Shown here piece by piece: positions 20,579 to 29,173 of a DNA stretch of 64,000 bases. This DNA is from Sphingosinicella microcystinivorans (lineage in GTDB: Bacteria > Pseudomonadota > Alphaproteobacteria > Sphingomonadales > Sphingomonadaceae): the NCBI RefSeq assembly GCF_027941835.1, contig NZ_CP116005.1:2681501-2745500 (forward strand), written 5' to 3'. How positions within the stretch are numbered: the first letter of the stretch is position 1; the number at the start of each line of letters is the position of its first letter. Below the pieces are notes generated by a model. The model saw nothing but the letters and a program-made list of their open reading frames with translations, searched no databases and was not told the DNA's origin. The translations under genes and the position numbers were made by a program.

Positions 20579-22522
20579 ATGGACGAGAACAAGAGACGAC
20601 CGACCGGACCCTGGGGCAAGAGCCTCGCCATGTGGGCGGTCATCCTGCTCGCGGTCGTCGTGCTCGTTTCGGTCTACAACGCGCCGCAGTCGCAGGGCGC
20701 CGTCCAGCAGATCGCCTATTCGGAGTTCATCACCAAGGTGAACGAGGGCGCCGTCCGCGACGTCGAGATCCGCGGCCAGGACATCGCCGGGCATCTTTCG
20801 AACGGCGAGGTGTTCACCACCTATTCGCCGGGCGACCCCGGCCTCGTCGAGCGGCTCGAAGCCTCGGGCGTCAAGTTCAAGGCGCAGCCGGAGGAGAGCC
20901 GCTCGCTGCTCGCCGCCATCCTTATCAACATCCTGCCGTTCCTGCTGATCCTCGGCATCTGGATCTTCGTGATGCAGCGGATGCAGAACGGCGCGGGCAA
21001 GGGCGCGATGGGCTTCGGCAAGAGCCGCGCCAAGCTGCTCACCGAAAAGCAGGGCCGCGTCACCTTCGATGATGTCGCCGGCATCGACGAGGCGCGCGAG
21101 GAACTCGAGGAGATCGTCGACTTCCTGAAGGACCCGGGTCGCTTCTCGCGTCTCGGCGGCAAGATTCCGAAGGGCGCGCTGCTCGTGGGCAGCCCCGGCA
21201 CCGGCAAGACGCTGCTCGCGCGCGCCATTGCGGGCGAGGCGAACGTGCCGTTCTTCACGATTTCCGGCTCCGATTTCGTCGAGATGTTCGTCGGCGTCGG
21301 CGCGTCGCGCGTGCGCGACATGTTCGAGCAGGCGAAGAAGTCCGCGCCCTGCATCATCTTCATCGACGAGATCGACGCGGTCGGCCGTCATCGCGGCGCC
21401 GGCCTCGGCGGCGGCAACGACGAGCGCGAGCAGACGCTGAACCAGCTTCTCGTCGAGATGGACGGCTTCGACGCCAACGAGGGCATCATCATCATCGCCG
21501 CGACGAACCGCCCGGACGTGCTCGATCCTGCTCTGCTCAGGCCGGGCCGCTTCGACCGGCAGGTCGTCGTGCCGCGCCCGGACATCGAGGGCCGCGAGAA
21601 GATCCTGCGCGTCCACATGCGGAAAGTTCCGCTGGCGCCGGACGTCGACGCCCGCACCATCGCGCGCGGCACGCCGGGCTTCTCGGGCGCCGACCTCGCC
21701 AACCTCGTCAACGAGGCGGCGCTGATGGCGGCGCGCAAGTCGAAGCGCCTCGTCGGCATGGCCGAATTCGAGGAGGCCAAGGACAAGGTCATGATGGGCA
21801 GCGAGCGCCGCTCGATGATCATGACCGAGGACGAGAAGAAGATGACCGCCTATCACGAGGCCGGTCACGCCATCGTCGCGCTGCACGAGGCGGCGTCGGA
21901 CCCGATCCACAAGGCGACGATCATCCCGCGCGGCCGCGCGCTCGGCATGGTCATGCGCCTGCCGGAGCGGGACCAGTATTCCTACCACCGCGACAAGATG
22001 CACGCGAACCTTGCGGTCTCGATGGGCGGGCGCGTGGCGGAAGAAATCATCTTCGGCTACGACAAGGTCTCCTCGGGCGCGTCGTCGGACATCCAGTACG
22101 CGACCGACCTTGCGCGCAGCATGGTCACGCAGTGGGGCCTCTCAGACAAGCTCGGCCCGATGAAGCTCGCCGAGAACCAGGAAGAGGTCTTCCTCGGCCA
22201 CAGCGTCACACGCACGCAGAACGTCTCGGAGCAGACGGCGCGGCTCATCGACGACGAGATCAAGGGCATCGTCATGCGCGGCTACGAGCGCGCGAAGACC
22301 CTGCTCAGCGACAATATCGAGGAACTGCACACGCTCGCCAGGGCGCTGCTCGAATACGAGACGCTCTCGGGCGATGAGATCAAGGCGCTGCTCGCCGGCG
22401 AAAGCGTGGACCGCGACCGCGGCGCCAAGGCGCGGCCGTCCGCGACCTCGACCGGCGTCAGCGCGATCCCGAAGACCGGCAAACGCGGCTTCGGCGGAGA
22501 GCCGAGCCCGCAGGGGGCGTAA
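20579..22522 (+). CDS. ftsH: ATP-dependent zinc metalloprotease FtsH
   Basis: 647-aa membrane-anchored AAA+ protease. Two transmembrane segments (about 16-34 and 104-128) flank a periplasmic domain. The AAA module has Walker [14 protein letters not shown], Walker [12 protein letters not shown] and the second region of homology [17 protein letters not shown]. The zinc site [11 protein letters not shown] follows, with the third ligand downstream. It degrades short-lived and misassembled membrane proteins. Full family length. Confidence 0.98.
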   Translation: MDENKRRPTGPWGKSLAMWAVILLAVVVLVSVYNAPQSQGAVQQIAYSEFITKVNEGAVRDVEIRGQDIAGHLSNGEVFTTYSPGDPGLVERLEASGVKFKAQPEESRSLLAAILINILPFLLILGIWIFVMQRMQNGAGKGAMGFGKSRAKLLTEKQGRVTFDDVAGIDEAREELEEIVDFLKDPGRFSRLGGKIPKGALLVGSPGTGKTLLARAIAGEANVPFFTISGSDFVEMFVGVGASRVRDMFEQAKKSAPCIIFIDEIDAVGRHRGAGLGGGNDEREQTLNQLLVEMDGFDANEGIIIIAATNRPDVLDPALLRPGRFDRQVVVPRPDIEGREKILRVHMRKVPLAPDVDARTIARGTPGFSGADLANLVNEAALMAARKSKRLVGMAEFEEAKDKVMMGSERRSMIMTEDEKKMTAYHEAGHAIVALHEAASDPIHKATIIPRGRALGMVMRLPERDQYSYHRDKMHANLAVSMGGRVAEEIIFGYDKVSSGASSDIQYATDLARSMVTQWGLSDKLGPMKLAENQEEVFLGHSVTRTQNVSEQTARLIDDEIKGIVMRGYERAKTLLSDNIEELHTLARALLEYETLSGDEIKALLAGESVDRDRGAKARPSATSTGVSAIPKTGKRGFGGEPSPQGA

Positions 22523-22625
22523 CCTTCCGGCGCGGTCCGGCCAACACACCGGCTCAGCTTGCGTTCATCCCGTTCGTCACATAGTCGAAACGATAGGATG
22601 GGATGAACCGGGAAGGGGGCCTATC

Positions 22626-23657
22626 ATGCTGAAGCGCGCGCTGTTTTTCGCTCTGGTTCTGGCGGCGGGGCCTGCCGCCGCGCAGCTCGATGCGCCGCCC
22701 GAGGAGATCTACGGCCGCTACGCGCCGGGCGGCGACTGTTCGCGGCAGCCGCGCATCGAAGCGGGCAAGGGCGGCGTCTTCATCGACACCGCCGCCGGGC
22801 GACAGGGGCCTCTGCCGGTCAGCGTCTGCTATTCCTGCGCGGGCGGCGCGCAGTACGAGGGCATCCAGCGCTGGGTGTACGTGAAATACGGCAAGGACAA
22901 GTGGGGCGGGGACAACATGCCCGTCATCCTGATGTTCAATGCCGAGGAAAAGCGCGGTCTCGTCTCGGTCGAGCATGACGACACGCTGAAGACGCCGATC
23001 GGCGCGCCGATGACGCAGGTGGTGCGTGCGAAAACATTTCGCCAGTGCGGCGCGGCGGCGCCCGCGCCCGCCGCCGCGAAGGCTGCGCCCGCCGCCGTGC
23101 CGCCGAAGCCGGCCGCGCCTGCGAAGACGCCCGCGGACGGTTTCGCCGCCGTGCTCGGCGGGCTGCTGAAGCCGGGCGACTATCCGGAGAACAGCTTCTA
23201 CGACTGGCGCCACATCGAAGCCGCGCCGCACGTCACATGGGCCGCGCTGCCGCCGGAGATGCTCGACAAGCCGATGTCGAACGGCGAGTATTTCCGCCGC
23301 GCAGGCATCGCCAGCGTCGCCGGGCAGCAGGTGCAGGTGCTCGCGGGCGGTGCGCGCGGCATGGTGTTCAACCTCTATTTCCGCAATCAGGGCAAGCCCA
23401 TCGGCACGGGGCCGCTGCTCGCGGCGTTCAAGAGCGCCGGCTACACGGCCACGCTCGCGCGCTGCCTGAAGGTGAAGGGCGTGGCCGCGCCGGTGTGGTA
23501 TCGCCTGTCCGCGCACGGCAAGCGCACGGCCTTCCTGTGGGTCGCGCCCGCGCGCCCGCCGCAGCAGACGTGGGAAGGCTTCCAGCTTTCGCTCGACGAC
23601 ACGCTGAAGCCGCTCACGCCGCGCGAGGCGACGGTCTACACGGACCGCTGCGCCTGA
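22626..23657 (+). CDS. Secreted protein of unknown function
   Basis: 343 aa with a clear signal peptide (about 1-19, cleavage after AAA-Q). An N-terminal part (about 20-145) has paired cysteines (VCYSCAGG, FRQCGAA); an Ala/Pro/Lys-rich linker (about 146-178) separates it from a C-terminal part (about 180-343) rich in aromatic residues (YDWRHIEAAPHVTW, MVFNLYFRNQ). I do not recognise either domain. It stands alone between ftsH and an aldehyde dehydrogenase gene, so context gives no clue. Probably periplasmic. Confidence 0.8.
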   Translation: MLKRALFFALVLAAGPAAAQLDAPPEEIYGRYAPGGDCSRQPRIEAGKGGVFIDTAAGRQGPLPVSVCYSCAGGAQYEGIQRWVYVKYGKDKWGGDNMPVILMFNAEEKRGLVSVEHDDTLKTPIGAPMTQVVRAKTFRQCGAAAPAPAAAKAAPAAVPPKPAAPAKTPADGFAAVLGGLLKPGDYPENSFYDWRHIEAAPHVTWAALPPEMLDKPMSNGEYFRRAGIASVAGQQVQVLAGGARGMVFNLYFRNQGKPIGTGPLLAAFKSAGYTATLARCLKVKGVAAPVWYRLSAHGKRTAFLWVAPARPPQQTWEGFQLSLDDTLKPLTPREATVYTDRCA

Positions 23658-23755
23658 GAACCGGCGCTCGACCTGACGATTCCGCGCGGCTGGCCATGAA
23701 GGTTGCGCGGGGTTAAAGTCCCGCTCAAATCCATGCGGTTTGAGGGAGACGCGTT

Positions 23756-25213
23756 ATGGCGACTGCGGCCGTTCTGCCGGGCGAGGCGAAATCCATTGAA
23801 GAGATGAAGGCGCTGCTGGCGCGGCAGCGCGCGGCGTTCATGGCGGAGCTTCCCGTCACGGCGGCCACGCGCAGGGACCGCCTGCGCCGCGCCGTCGACC
23901 TCGTGCTCACGCACAAGGGCCGGTTCGTGCAGGCGCTCTCGGAGGACTTCGGCCACCGGAGCGCCGAGCAGACGCTGATGACGGACATCATGGCCTCCGT
24001 GAAGCCGCTGAAGCACGCCATCAAGCATCTGGACGCGTGGATGCGCCCCGAGCGCCGCAAGCTCGATTTCCCGCTCGGCCTGCTCGGCGCGCGTGCGCGC
24101 ATCGAGTATCAGCCGAAGGGCGTCGTCGGCATCATAAGCCCGTGGAACTTCCCGGTGAACCTCACCTTCGGGCCGCTCGCGGGCGTGTTCGCGGCCGGGA
24201 ATCGCGCGATGGTGAAGCCGTCGGAGTTCACGCCCGTCACCTCCGCGCTGATGGCGACGCTCGCGGGCGAGTATTTCGACGAGACCGAACTCGGCTTCGT
24301 CATCGGAGGCCCGGAAGTGGGCAAGGCGTTCTCCGGCCTTGCCTTCGATCACCTGATCTTCACCGGCGCCACGGGGATCGCGAAGCACATCCTGCACGCG
24401 GCGGCGGAGAATCTCGTGCCCGTGACGCTGGAACTCGGCGGCAAGTCCCCCGTCATCGTCTCGCGCAGCGCCGACATCGCGCAGGCCACGGAGCGCGTCG
24501 CGCTCGGCAAGATGATGAACGCCGGGCAGATCTGCCTCGCGCCCGATTACCTGCTCGTGCCGGACGAGAAGGAAGGCGAGGTCGTCGAGGGGCTGAAGAC
24601 GGCGGCCGCGAAGATGTATCCAACGCTGCTTGCCAACGACGACTATACGTCCGTGGTGAACGCCCGCCACCGCGATCGTTTGCAGGGGCTGCTGGACGAT
24701 GCCGCCGCCAAGGGTGCCGAGATCGTCACCGTGAACCCGGCAGGCGAGGATTTCGCGAACACCAACTCGAACAAGATGCCGCTCAGCATCGTGCGGAACG
24801 TCTCGGACGACATGCGCGTGATGCAGGAGGAGATCTTCGGCCCCGTCCTTCCCGTGAAGACCTACCGCGAGACGGACGAGGCGGTGGCCTTCGTGAACGG
24901 CCGCGACCGGCCGCTCGGCCTCTATTACTTCGGGGCCGACGCGGCGGAGGAACGGCGCGTGCTCGACCGCACCGTCTCGGGCGGCGTCACCGTGAACGAC
25001 GTGATCTTCCACGTGACGGCGGAGGACCTGCCGTTCGGCGGCATCGGCCCCTCCGGCATGGGCAGCTATCATGGGCTCGACGGCTTCCGCACGTTCAGCC
25101 ACGCGAAGAGCGTCTACCGCCAGCCGAAGCTCGACCTCGCCGGCCTTGCGGGCTTGAAACCGCCATACGGGAAGAAGACCCATGCCACGCTCGCGAGGGA
25201 GCTGAAGCCATGA
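23756..25213 (+). CDS. Coniferyl-aldehyde-type NAD(P)-dependent aldehyde dehydrogenase
   Basis: 485-aa ALDH-superfamily enzyme. General base E226 in TLELGGKSP, nucleophile C260 in MNAGQICLAPDY, and SPWNFPVNL for cofactor binding. The sequence is closest to the coniferyl aldehyde dehydrogenase group, which also oxidises medium-chain or aromatic aldehydes, so the true substrate is uncertain. The stop overlaps the pirin start (ATGA), forming a two-gene operon. Confidence 0.92.
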   Translation: MATAAVLPGEAKSIEEMKALLARQRAAFMAELPVTAATRRDRLRRAVDLVLTHKGRFVQALSEDFGHRSAEQTLMTDIMASVKPLKHAIKHLDAWMRPERRKLDFPLGLLGARARIEYQPKGVVGIISPWNFPVNLTFGPLAGVFAAGNRAMVKPSEFTPVTSALMATLAGEYFDETELGFVIGGPEVGKAFSGLAFDHLIFTGATGIAKHILHAAAENLVPVTLELGGKSPVIVSRSADIAQATERVALGKMMNAGQICLAPDYLLVPDEKEGEVVEGLKTAAAKMYPTLLANDDYTSVVNARHRDRLQGLLDDAAAKGAEIVTVNPAGEDFANTNSNKMPLSIVRNVSDDMRVMQEEIFGPVLPVKTYRETDEAVAFVNGRDRPLGLYYFGADAAEERRVLDRTVSGGVTVNDVIFHVTAEDLPFGGIGPSGMGSYHGLDGFRTFSHAKSVYRQPKLDLAGLAGLKPPYGKKTHATLARELKP

Positions 25214-26097
25214 TCCGCCGCCGCATCGAAGGCCGCCGCCGCGATCTGGGCGGGGGGTTCGTCGTGCGGCGCGTGCTTCCGGTGGCGGGGCAGCGCATGG
25301 TGGGGCCCTTCATCTTCTGGGATCACTTCGGCCCGGCCGACTACGCGCCTGGCGAGCGCTTCGACGTGCGCCCGCACCCGCACATCAACCTCGCCACCGT
25401 CACCTACTTGTTCGAAGGCGAGATTTTCCACCGCGACAGCCTCGGCAGCGCGCAGGCGATCCATCCCGGCGCGGTGAACTGGATGACGGCGGGGCGCGGC
25501 ATCACTCATTCGGAGCGGACCTCGCCCGAAACGCAGGCGGCGGGCCAGCGCATGGAGGGCATTCAGGCGTGGGTCGCGCTCCCGAAAACGCACGAGGAGG
25601 CGGAGCCGAGCTTCGTCCACCACCCGGCGGACACGCTTCCCGCGATCAGCTTCGACAATGCCCGCCGCACGCTCATCGCCGGGAACGCCTTCGGCGCGGT
25701 CTCGCCCGTGGAGGTGTTCTGGCCGACCTTCTACGTCGACGTCGAGGCGAAGGCCGGCGCCAGCGTCTACCTGCCCGACGAGCATGAGGAGCGCGCCGTC
25801 TACGTGGCGAGCGGCCGCATCCGCATGGAGGACGGCGAGGTGGCGGAGGAGGGGACGATGCTCGTCCTCGAACCCGGCGGCCGGCCGCACTGGACGACCG
25901 ACGGCGACGCCCGCGTGCTGATGCTCGGCGGCAAGGCGATGGACGGACCCCGCGAGATCTGGTGGAACTTCGTCTCCTCGCGCCCGGAGCGCATCAACCA
26001 GGCCATCGACGACTGGGACGCCGACCGCTTCGCGCACATCCCCGGGGACGACGAGGAGCGCATCCCGCTGCCGAACGACCCGCGGCCGAAGGGCTGA
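25210..26097 (+). CDS. Pirin family protein
   Basis: 295-aa bicupin. The metal ligands of pirins are visible: RPHPHINLATVTY (two histidines), IFHRDSLG and the conserved ITHSERT; a pirin C-terminal domain follows. Pirins bind iron and may act as quercetinases or regulators; the role here is unknown. Its ATG overlaps the aldehyde dehydrogenase stop. Confidence 0.93.
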   Translation: MIRRRIEGRRRDLGGGFVVRRVLPVAGQRMVGPFIFWDHFGPADYAPGERFDVRPHPHINLATVTYLFEGEIFHRDSLGSAQAIHPGAVNWMTAGRGITHSERTSPETQAAGQRMEGIQAWVALPKTHEEAEPSFVHHPADTLPAISFDNARRTLIAGNAFGAVSPVEVFWPTFYVDVEAKAGASVYLPDEHEERAVYVASGRIRMEDGEVAEEGTMLVLEPGGRPHWTTDGDARVLMLGGKAMDGPREIWWNFVSSRPERINQAIDDWDADRFAHIPGDDEERIPLPNDPRPKG

Positions 26098-26191
26098 CCG
26101 GCCCGCAAGCGGCTTGTCTTGAACGCAGGACCGACTTATCGCTCGGCCTCGCCGGAGTGAGAGCCGCCCGGTATCAGCCGGGATCGCTCGT

Positions 26192-26962
26192 GTGTTCCAG
26201 TCGGTCCGTCCTTTCGTCCGATCCCTGCCCGCGCGGCTTCGCGCGGGGTTCGGGCGGCGCGCGGTGGGCATCGTGTTCGCGCTGCTCGTGGAAGGGCTGC
26301 TCGCGCTCATCCTGCTCACGCTCGCGCCGTCGATCTCCGAGACGGTGGTGCCTATGGCCGTGTTCCGGCTCGACATGATCCGGGACGAGGAACCGGCAGA
26401 GGAGGAGCCCGCTCCGGAAACCCGGCAGGCGGACGCGGCGGCAAGGCCGGAGCGGACGCCGCCGCAGCCCGCCGAGCCGCCGCCCGTTCCGATCGAGCTC
26501 CCGGTGATCCAGCTTTCGCGCGAGGAGATGGCGACGACGGATGTGGAGGCCCTGCCGCCGCCGCCGTCCGCTGCGACGCCGCCCCGGCCGGTGATGGGGC
26601 CGCCCGTTCCGTCCTTTGCCGGCGATACGCCGCGCGTCGACGGCACGGGGCCGAACGGGGAGCCGCTCTATGCGGCGGCATGGTATCGGGAGCCGTATGA
26701 CGATGAGCTACGCGGCTATCTTTCCACGGCGCGCGGGCCGGGATGGGGCCTCATCGCGTGCCGCACGGTGGCGGATTTCCGCGTCGAGGATTGCGTTGCG
26801 CTCGGCGAATATCCGCAAGGGTCGAACATCGCCCGCTCGGTGCTGGCGGCGGCGTGGCAGTTCCGGGTGCGCCCGCCGCAGGTGGGCGGCAGGGTGCTCG
26901 TCGGCGAATGGGTGCGCATCCGCATCGACTACGACCTGCGCCGCGGCCCGGAGCGGCGCTGA
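26192..26962 (+). CDS. TonB-like proline-rich single-pass membrane protein, unknown
   Basis: 256 aa: cytoplasmic N terminus, one transmembrane helix (about 24-45, VGIVFALLVEGLLALILLTL), a long Pro/Glu-rich linker (about 60-145) and a folded C-terminal domain (about 150-256). This layout is that of TonB energy transducers, but I cannot confirm a TonB C-terminal fold. It has a GTG start. No exbB or exbD gene is adjacent. It converges on the PEP-CTERM gene. Confidence 0.7.
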   Translation: MFQSVRPFVRSLPARLRAGFGRRAVGIVFALLVEGLLALILLTLAPSISETVVPMAVFRLDMIRDEEPAEEEPAPETRQADAAARPERTPPQPAEPPPVPIELPVIQLSREEMATTDVEALPPPPSAATPPRPVMGPPVPSFAGDTPRVDGTGPNGEPLYAAAWYREPYDDELRGYLSTARGPGWGLIACRTVADFRVEDCVALGEYPQGSNIARSVLAAAWQFRVRPPQVGGRVLVGEWVRIRIDYDLRRGPERR

Positions 26963-26977
26963 CCGGAAGAAAGGCCC

Positions 26978-27010
26978 AAAGGAAAACGGCGGCCCTTTCG
27001 GGACCGCCGT
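26978..27010 (-). terminator. Convergent intrinsic terminator after the PEP-CTERM gene
   Basis: Hairpin with arms ACGGCGG / CCGCCGT extended by CCC/GGG across one mismatch, lying between two convergent genes. Read on the minus strand it is followed by a T-rich run (ttttccttt), as expected for the end of the PEP-CTERM transcript; it probably acts in both directions. Confidence 0.65.
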
Positions 27011-27033
27011 CTCCTTTGCCGTTGAAGGCCGCG

Positions 27034-27735
27034 TTACTTCGCTTTGCGGCGGCGCGCGGCGCCGAGACCGGCGAGGCCGAGGCCGAACAGGGCCAGCGCG
27101 GCCGGTTCAGGCGTGTCGACGGGCGGCGGCGGCGGGATCAGGTCGCCGGTGATGAGGACGTTGTCGATCTTCACCCAGTCTTTCTCGTCCGTGAACTTCC
27201 GCTTCTCCTCCTTCGTGCAGTTGCCCCTCTTGTCCCACTTCACGCACTCCTTGTAGGAGTAGGAGTCGTCGCGCGAGGTGAGCTTGAAGATCAGGTCGAG
27301 GTCGGAGGCGTTGTCGGCGCCGGTCAGCGCGAACGACACGCTGTGCCAATCCTGAGCGCCGCCGAGCGAGACCGAGAACACGAGGCCGCCGAGGTTCGTG
27401 TACACTTCGAGTGTATCCAAGCTTTCGGCATAAAAGGGCTTGTACTCGAACGAGAGCACGATGTTCTCGTAGCCGGTGAGGTCGATGTTGTTCTGCGTCG
27501 CCGTCACCGTGTCATACGGGTTGCCGACGAGACGCATGACCTGGTCGCCGCTGCCGCGGGCGTAGAGATCGACCTCGCTGGTGCTGTTCTCGTCCCAGTT
27601 GTTGCCGACAGTCGATTTGACACCGCGGTTGAAGTTGTCCTGGAAAAGCGTGGCCGCATTCGCCGCGGTCGCACCGGCCAGCAGGCCGACGGTCAGTGCG
27701 GAACCGAGCAGGGTCCGGGTCATCGTTTTACGCAT
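27034..27735 (-). CDS. PEP-CTERM sorting domain-containing secreted protein
   Basis: 233 aa. Signal peptide (about 1-27, ending ATAANA), a beta-rich domain (about 29-195, TLFQDNFNRGVKSTVGNNWD) resembling carbohydrate-binding or LamG-like folds, and a C-terminal PEP-CTERM tail: VDTPEPAALAL, a hydrophobic stretch and the basic end RRRKAK. Such proteins are processed by an exosortase and sent to the surface or exopolysaccharide matrix; no exosortase gene is in the window. The start at MRKTMTRTLLG gives the signal peptide. A sigma-54-like promoter lies upstream. Confidence 0.93.
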   Translation of the reverse strand: MRKTMTRTLLGSALTVGLLAGATAANAATLFQDNFNRGVKSTVGNNWDENSTSEVDLYARGSGDQVMRLVGNPYDTVTATQNNIDLTGYENIVLSFEYKPFYAESLDTLEVYTNLGGLVFSVSLGGAQDWHSVSFALTGADNASDLDLIFKLTSRDDSYSYKECVKWDKRGNCTKEEKRKFTDEKDWVKIDNVLITGDLIPPPPPVDTPEPAALALFGLGLAGLGAARRRKAK

Positions 27736-27765
27736 TGAAAATCCCCTATAACGCAAAAGTAACGA

Positions 27766-27781
27766 ATTGCGATCTTGCAAT
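27766..27781. repeat. Inverted repeat near the PEP-CTERM transcription start
   Basis: ATTGC-gatctt-GCAAT, just downstream of the predicted -12 element. GCAAT recurs about 45 bp away. It could be a regulator site; no function can be assigned. Confidence 0.3.
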
Positions 27782-27789
27782 GAATACCA

Positions 27790-27805
27790 AGCAGGAACCG
27801 TGCCA
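27790..27805 (-). promoter_or_regulatory. Predicted sigma-54 (-24/-12) promoter of the PEP-CTERM gene
   Basis: On the minus strand the sequence TGGCACGgttcCTGCT matches the RpoN consensus TGGCACG-N4-TTGCW with one mismatch, with the essential GG and GC at correct spacing. It lies about 55 bp upstream of the PEP-CTERM start codon. RpoN and the PrsK/PrsR two-component system are known to control PEP-CTERM genes in other bacteria. Confidence 0.6.
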
Positions 27806-28007
27806 CATGAGCATTTGCAATCGTTTTTGTGGTTAACACCGTTTCGATGTCGTAACTTTGTAATATTTCTCGACAGTCGGCGCGTCCGCCGGAGCGCATT
27901 GCGGATTCCGGTCTCGTGGCGCATTCGAAGGACGTTCCGGCCTCTTCGCGCGAGCGTGTGCGGAAGGGCGGCCCTATGACTTTGCTATCAATGGAGGACC
28001 GAACCGC

Positions 28008-29078
28008 ATGGCGCTGAAGGCAACCCTGATCCGCTGGCACCGCCGTGCCGGGCTTGCGGCGGCGGCGTTCTGGCTGGTGCAGGCGCTGACCGGCGTACTC
28101 ATCGTCTTTCACTGGGAGGCGAGGGATGCGCTCATCCCGGGCGCACACCGGGCGACCGACCTCGCGGCGATCGAGCGCACCGTCGAACGGCTGGCCCCGG
28201 AAGGGGCGGGCGTGCGGCTCGATTCGATCTGGACGGGCGCGGGCGCGGCCGACCGCTATGACGTGAGCATCGCGGGCGATACGCCGGAGGGGGATCGCAG
28301 CGTCCGCATCGACGGCGCCGGGCGGATTCTCGTCGACGGCGATTTCAGGGGACCGGCGGCATGGGCGACGCCCCTCGTGCTGATCCACCACAACCTGCTC
28401 GCCGGAGACGCGGGAAGCTGGATCGTCGGCATCAGCGGCGTCCTGCTCGTCACGAATATCTTCTCAGGCCTGTACATCGCGTGGCCGAGGCGCGGGCAGT
28501 GGACGCGCGCCCTGCGGCCGCAGCGCACGGGTCCGGCGGCGGCGCGGCGCTACGGCTGGCACCGGGCGCTCGGCCTCATCGTCGGCATCCCGGCGCTGGC
28601 GAGCGTGACGGCGGGCGTGCTGCTGACCTTCGCGGGCGGCGTGGAAAGCATCGTGCAGCCGGCGCCGATCGCAGCCCCGGCGGATGCACCGGCGGGGACG
28701 GCGAACGTCGGGCTTGCCGCCGCGGCGGGAGCCGCGCTCGCGGCCTATCCGGGATCGACGCTCGCGGCCGTCTATCCGCCGGACGGCGAACGGCCGGTGT
28801 GGCAGATCCGGGTGACGCAGCCCGACGAGGCGCGCCGCGCCTACGGCGCCACGCGGGTGTTCGTGAGCGCTGTCGACGGCAGCATCGTCGCCCGCTTCGA
28901 TGCGCTGGACGCGCCGCCGGGCCGCGCGTTCGTCGACGGACTGTTCCCGTTCCACACGGGCGAGATGGGCGGGCTCGCCGGGCGCATCGCGGTCGCCGCG
29001 ATCGGCGTGTGGCTGATCACGATGATCGTCCTCGGCGTGCTGCTCTGGTCGGTGCGGCGGCGGCCGAAGGCGCGATGA
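28008..29078 (+). CDS. PepSY-associated transmembrane domain protein
   Basis: 356-aa inner-membrane protein with hydrophobic helices near residues 14-32, 140-160, 185-212 and 322-346, and PepSY-like regions between them (YDVSIAG..., VSAVDGSIVARFDA). Conserved histidines HRRAG, LIHHNLL, WHRALG and FHTGE could bind haem. Many relatives sit beside siderophore receptors and may reduce ferric siderophores. Here an amino-acid permease, a hydrolase and then a siderophore-type receptor follow on the same strand, consistent with an iron-linked role. Confidence 0.9.
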   Translation: MALKATLIRWHRRAGLAAAAFWLVQALTGVLIVFHWEARDALIPGAHRATDLAAIERTVERLAPEGAGVRLDSIWTGAGAADRYDVSIAGDTPEGDRSVRIDGAGRILVDGDFRGPAAWATPLVLIHHNLLAGDAGSWIVGISGVLLVTNIFSGLYIAWPRRGQWTRALRPQRTGPAAARRYGWHRALGLIVGIPALASVTAGVLLTFAGGVESIVQPAPIAAPADAPAGTANVGLAAAAGAALAAYPGSTLAAVYPPDGERPVWQIRVTQPDEARRAYGATRVFVSAVDGSIVARFDALDAPPGRAFVDGLFPFHTGEMGGLAGRIAVAAIGVWLITMIVLGVLLWSVRRRPKAR

Positions 29079-29173
29079 GCCGCGCGGCCCGGAAGGGATG
29101 ACGCCCGGCCCGATCGCGTGAGCGGGCGGGCAGGCGCGGGGGTAAGCTGGCGCATCCTTGGGGGATTGAAGCC

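Noticed and set aside
27766-27781. ATTGC/GCAAT dyad as a transcription terminator
   Set aside because: It lies between divergent genes and lacks a U-run, so an operator-type role is more likely.
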